Source of the DNA: Terrimicrobiaceae bacterium
GTDB taxonomy: Bacteria; Verrucomicrobiota; Verrucomicrobiia; Chthoniobacterales; Terrimicrobiaceae
Direction: 5' to 3'
Assembly (NCBI GenBank): GCA_023258235.1
Contig: JALQZP010000010.1
Location: 1 to 32,089, forward strand
Length of the DNA stretch: 32,089 nucleotides
Positions 28,386 to 32,089 of the stretch are shown here, piece by piece (the stretch's first letter is position 1; every line of letters begins with the position of its first letter). Made by a program: the position numbers and the translations under genes. The notes under the pieces are model-generated. The model was not told where the DNA came from. It worked only from the letters and a program-made list of their open reading frames with translations, and did not search any database.

Positions 28386-31300
28386 ATGCGCGAAACACTC
28401 CTTAAGAAACTTGAGAAAATCGGCCGTCGTATTGTTGGCGATCGAGCCATCCTCGCGTTGACGTGGTGCCTCGCGTTGATTTTCGGCTGGGTTTTCGTTC
28501 ATGCAGCGGTTGACCTCTGGTTGCGGTTAGAGTCGAGCAAACTCTGTGCGACATGGTCCGTTCTCGTGGGTCTCGTTGGGGGCACTTCGTGGCTTGTTGC
28601 CTCCATCTGGAGAAAGCATTATTCCCCGGAAGGCATCGCTGTGACCGTCGAGAGGACTTTCCCGCACCTCGATAACAGGCTGATCAACTATCTCCAGCTT
28701 TCCAGTCAACGGATAAACGATCCCTTTACCGCGGCCTATGTGAAAGCCGGATTTCCAGATTTGGAAAAATTGGATTTAAAACAACTGGGAGATTTAAAGG
28801 CGCAAAAGCGCAGTCGCATCGCACTTGCTATACTCCTTCTCCTTCTCATCCTGCCTAGTCTCATATTTGGCCGTGCATGGGTGGTTTCCGTATGGCGTAC
28901 GCTCAATCCCTTCACTTCCATCGAACCTCCCACGCTCACGAAAATCATCGAAGTCAATCCCGGGGATGCGGCTGTTTTTCAAGGTGAGGGAGTTCTCTTG
29001 GGGGCCAAAGTCAAGGGCTTCAATGGGCATGAAGTGATGCTCGACCTTGATACTTCTGACGGCCCCAAACAAACCATCTCTCTGGGAAAAATTAAAGCCC
29101 CGGGTGAGACCTCATTTTCTTACAACCTGCAAAAAGTGACGACCGACGTGCGCTATCGCTTTCGAGCAGGGGATGCTCGCCCAAGTGCATGGCACAAGAT
29201 TTCCACTCGCCCACCGCCGTCTTTCACCGATATCTGGGCATCCGTTAAGTCCCCGGATTACATGAAGCGTCCGCTTTATTGGGTCAATCTCCGCGAGGAG
29301 AACTTTTCTGCTCCGGTGGGTTCTCAGATTCAAATTATCGCAGTGACGAATGTGGCTATGAAAAACATTCTGGTCTTGGGATCTGTCAAGGACGTGGCGC
29401 GATTCAAGCCAGGGGATAAAAGCAATTTGTGGGTGGCTGATGTGACCTTAACCGATGGACCGAACTTCTTATTGAAAGGCACCGATACCTCGGGGTTTGC
29501 GCTCGAAGAAGAAATTGCCATTTCGAGTGCAGGGGACAAACCGCCTAGCATTGAGGTTGTTTCCCCGGCAGCGAAAAGCAGTCTGCCTCCAGGGGAGCGT
29601 CCACAAATAGAGTTCAAGGTCGCGGATGACATAGGCATCGCCGAGATTCTTCTGGAAGAATTGCCCGCAGACTCTGCAAGCGATGCCAAGGGGGTCGTTG
29701 TTCAATCCTGGAAACCCGATGGTGTTAAGGCGTTCCAACAAATCTGGAAGTCCCCATCCGCGCCCCCTTCTGGAAAGGGGATATCCTACCGTCTGATTGC
29801 AAGAGACAATAAGCCAGAAGCCCCCAACGAGACCATATCTTCTCCCATCGTTTTTGAAGTTCCAAGCGCTTCTGAGATGACCAAAAAAAACGACGAACTC
29901 GAGTCCAAAGCCCTCGAGAGCTTGGATTCCTTGTTGAGTCTCCAAAAGTCCAACCTCGCGGACTGTGAGCGATTTCAAGGCAACCTCGAAAAGACACCCG
30001 CAGCGGATTGGCTCAAGGCGAGTAAGACGCAAGAGGATATCCGCACCATCATGCACGGGCTACTCGGAAATCCGATCAATCCCTTGGGAAGCCTGATGTC
30101 AACGGCTCAGAAACTTTACGTCAATGAAATGACGCTCGCCGTGGATGCATTGAGGTCTGTTGCGGAGGGAAGCGGAGGAAGTCGCGAGAAATCGGCCAAG
30201 GAGGCAATCGCCCTGATGAATAAAATTCTCAGTCAGTTAAGTTGCGCCGACCAATCCGCGCAAGACGCGCAGAAAGCTCGCGAACTTAATAAGCTGACTG
30301 CGCTGCTTGAGTCCTTGATTCGTGATCAGGGAGTCAATCTGGAAAAAACCCAAGCTGTTGTGAAGGCAGGCGGGACGATCGATCCTAAAATGATCGATAC
30401 GCAAGACAACCTGAGCGAAAATACCAAAGCGTTCATGACTGTGGCCAAAGAGGAGTCCGCCCAAATCTCGTCTTACGACCCGGTTTTTGCCGATACCCTT
30501 GCCAAATTGGGGGCGAAAGCCGGTGAAATGAAGATCGCCGACGACATGATCATCGCTGCGGAGAAACTGGAAAAAAACCAACCCTCCGAGGCTATTCCTC
30601 TTGAAAAACGCGCCTTGGACAATCTCACCGAACTTCAAAAAATGCTTGGTGACATTCAACTCAAAGAGGAAAGCGAAAAGAAGTTGGAATTAAGCGAAGC
30701 GCTAGATCAGGCCAAAGAAAAACTTCTCAAGTTGAAAGATCTTCATGAAAAAATGAAGGAGGCAATGGATGCGGTGCGTGGGCAGAAAAATCAGAATGAG
30801 GAGGAAGTAGACCTCATGGAGGAGGCTTACCAAGAACTCTTAAAAAACACCAAGGAGGTCCTCATGGAAATTCCCACGGATCTTCACATATTTACCGACA
30901 TGAACGCCGCGAATGATGTGGTTGAGGATGTTTACGAAATTTACCAAGAGGTGGAGCAAATGGAGGGTAAAGCCGATAAAAATGGGGAAGATTTCAAGCC
31001 TAGCGAGTGGGATGGGGCCAAGGAAGATGCATTGCTCGCAAAAATGGGGGAAGCTGCAAAACGTAAGGATCTTCCTGAAATGTGGTTGGGAGAAAAAACG
31101 GATGAGTTGAAAGTCACGACAGAGGCATTCGATCGGGAGGAAATGCCGCAATCCGGAATCGCCATGGCGGAGCTTTCTACCCAGGCTGAAGATCTTATAG
31201 GCGATCTTTTGGAGGAATCAAAAGATGCGGCGGAGAAATCGGATGATAGTGCCACCAACCATGCATCTCCAGACCCGGATGGCTTGGGGTGGGAGGTTAT

Positions 31301-31970
31301 GGAGGGCAATATCTCTTCGTTTGCCGCGAAAGGAAAATCCGGCAACACAACCCCTGATCACAAAGAGCAAGATGGACGATCCAATGTCGGCAGACAGGGA
31401 ATGTCAACGGGTGAGACGGCGGCTGGGTCAGGAACAATCGGCGAAGGGGACAAAAATATCGAGGCTCGCAGGACCGAAGAAGGCACCAAGAGCGGGCAAG
31501 TTGATCTCAAGGGCGAAGCGGACACCGTTGCAACGGGTGGTGGAAAGCTCGGAACAGGTAAGGCCGATGATGTTGGGATGAGTGGGGGTGTCGAGCGGAT
31601 GGACTCCAAGGAGGCTGGCTCATCAGCAGGCATGGCTGCACTTGCGCAAAAAGCGGATGCGATCTACGCCAAGGCCTCGATGAAAAATGTGCGAGTGGAT
31701 TCGCTGAAAGAAGCCGCCCATCACATTCGTCAGTCAGGAGAGGCTATTGCCAAAGGAAACATCAAAGAAATGAAGGAGTTTCAGAGGCTCGCCGTGCGCT
31801 CTCTCAAACAATCTAAAGCGAAACTGGATGCCGGTCCCTCTGGAGCCATCGAAACGACCCGATCCGCATCGGGTTTGAGTAATCTGATCGAAAGCAGTCC
31901 TGATATTGCTCCCCCTCAATACCGCGACAAGGTTTCCGAGTATTTTAAAGCGCTTAATGAGGCTCTTTAA
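28386..31970 (+). CDS. Large DUF4175-like membrane-anchored coiled-coil protein
   Basis: 1194 aa; two N-terminal TM helices, beta-rich middle, long charged coiled coil (about residues 500-950), Gly/Ser/Thr-rich low-complexity stretch near the C-terminus. Confidence 0.8.
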   Translation: MRETLLKKLEKIGRRIVGDRAILALTWCLALIFGWVFVHAAVDLWLRLESSKLCATWSVLVGLVGGTSWLVASIWRKHYSPEGIAVTVERTFPHLDNRLINYLQLSSQRINDPFTAAYVKAGFPDLEKLDLKQLGDLKAQKRSRIALAILLLLLILPSLIFGRAWVVSVWRTLNPFTSIEPPTLTKIIEVNPGDAAVFQGEGVLLGAKVKGFNGHEVMLDLDTSDGPKQTISLGKIKAPGETSFSYNLQKVTTDVRYRFRAGDARPSAWHKISTRPPPSFTDIWASVKSPDYMKRPLYWVNLREENFSAPVGSQIQIIAVTNVAMKNILVLGSVKDVARFKPGDKSNLWVADVTLTDGPNFLLKGTDTSGFALEEEIAISSAGDKPPSIEVVSPAAKSSLPPGERPQIEFKVADDIGIAEILLEELPADSASDAKGVVVQSWKPDGVKAFQQIWKSPSAPPSGKGISYRLIARDNKPEAPNETISSPIVFEVPSASEMTKKNDELESKALESLDSLLSLQKSNLADCERFQGNLEKTPAADWLKASKTQEDIRTIMHGLLGNPINPLGSLMSTAQKLYVNEMTLAVDALRSVAEGSGGSREKSAKEAIALMNKILSQLSCADQSAQDAQKARELNKLTALLESLIRDQGVNLEKTQAVVKAGGTIDPKMIDTQDNLSENTKAFMTVAKEESAQISSYDPVFADTLAKLGAKAGEMKIADDMIIAAEKLEKNQPSEAIPLEKRALDNLTELQKMLGDIQLKEESEKKLELSEALDQAKEKLLKLKDLHEKMKEAMDAVRGQKNQNEEEVDLMEEAYQELLKNTKEVLMEIPTDLHIFTDMNAANDVVEDVYEIYQEVEQMEGKADKNGEDFKPSEWDGAKEDALLAKMGEAAKRKDLPEMWLGEKTDELKVTTEAFDREEMPQSGIAMAELSTQAEDLIGDLLEESKDAAEKSDDSATNHASPDPDGLGWEVMEGNISSFAAKGKSGNTTPDHKEQDGRSNVGRQGMSTGETAAGSGTIGEGDKNIEARRTEEGTKSGQVDLKGEADTVATGGGKLGTGKADDVGMSGGVERMDSKEAGSSAGMAALAQKADAIYAKASMKNVRVDSLKEAAHHIRQSGEAIAKGNIKEMKEFQRLAVRSLKQSKAKLDAGPSGAIETTRSASGLSNLIESSPDIAPPQYRDKVSEYFKALNEAL

Positions 31971-32089
31971 TCCCGGGCGAAAAATTCTACTTCTCGCGTC
32001 AGCCACGCTTCTTCTCACCTGTTGTGAGCAGGCGAAGGATTCGCCGCCTCGTTTGAATGAGATCCCCGTCGCCCAGCTGAGGGAAATGC
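31957..32089 (+). CDS. Lipoprotein, 3' truncated by window end
   Basis: MRLFNPGRKILLLASATLLLTCCEQAKDSPPRLNEIPVAQLREM...: lipobox LLTC; overlaps the upstream stop. Confidence 0.65.
   Translation, partial: MRLFNPGRKILLLASATLLLTCCEQAKDSPPRLNEIPVAQLREM

Overview
The window looks like a single chromosomal segment. The tandem UvrA, divergent gene content and style of the secreted proteins suggest Verrucomicrobiota/PVC, but this is inference. I found no tRNA, rRNA, CRISPR array or mobile element. Left to right it contains: the 3' end of a porin-like gene with a strong terminator; a sodium:solute symporter with a 66-aa membrane companion, preceded by a large imperfect inverted repeat overlapping a likely promoter; a minus-strand HU - double-length (1831 aa) UvrA pair; and a minus-strand housekeeping run (Lgt - alpha/beta hydrolase - HPF - ScpA - ScpB - PheA-like - TrpC - small membrane protein). 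To the right is a large divergent locus. On the minus strand it carries a secreted CCCC protein, a 736-aa secreted repeat protein, a 241-aa secreted protein and an FHA-MoxR AAA+ ATPase. On the plus strand it carries a tandem-DUF4159 protein, two periplasmic proteins, DUF58, BatA/VWA, VWA, a CBM-like lectin-fold protein, a 1194-aa DUF4175-like coiled-coil protein and a truncated lipoprotein. The best candidates for something new are this FHA-MoxR/VWA cell-envelope locus, the PheA protein that lacks about half of its prephenate dehydratase domain, the fused UvrA with an Asp-to-Glu change in its fourth Walker B motif, and the inverted-repeat regulatory region upstream of the symporter. All family names come from motif recognition by eye; no database search was run.
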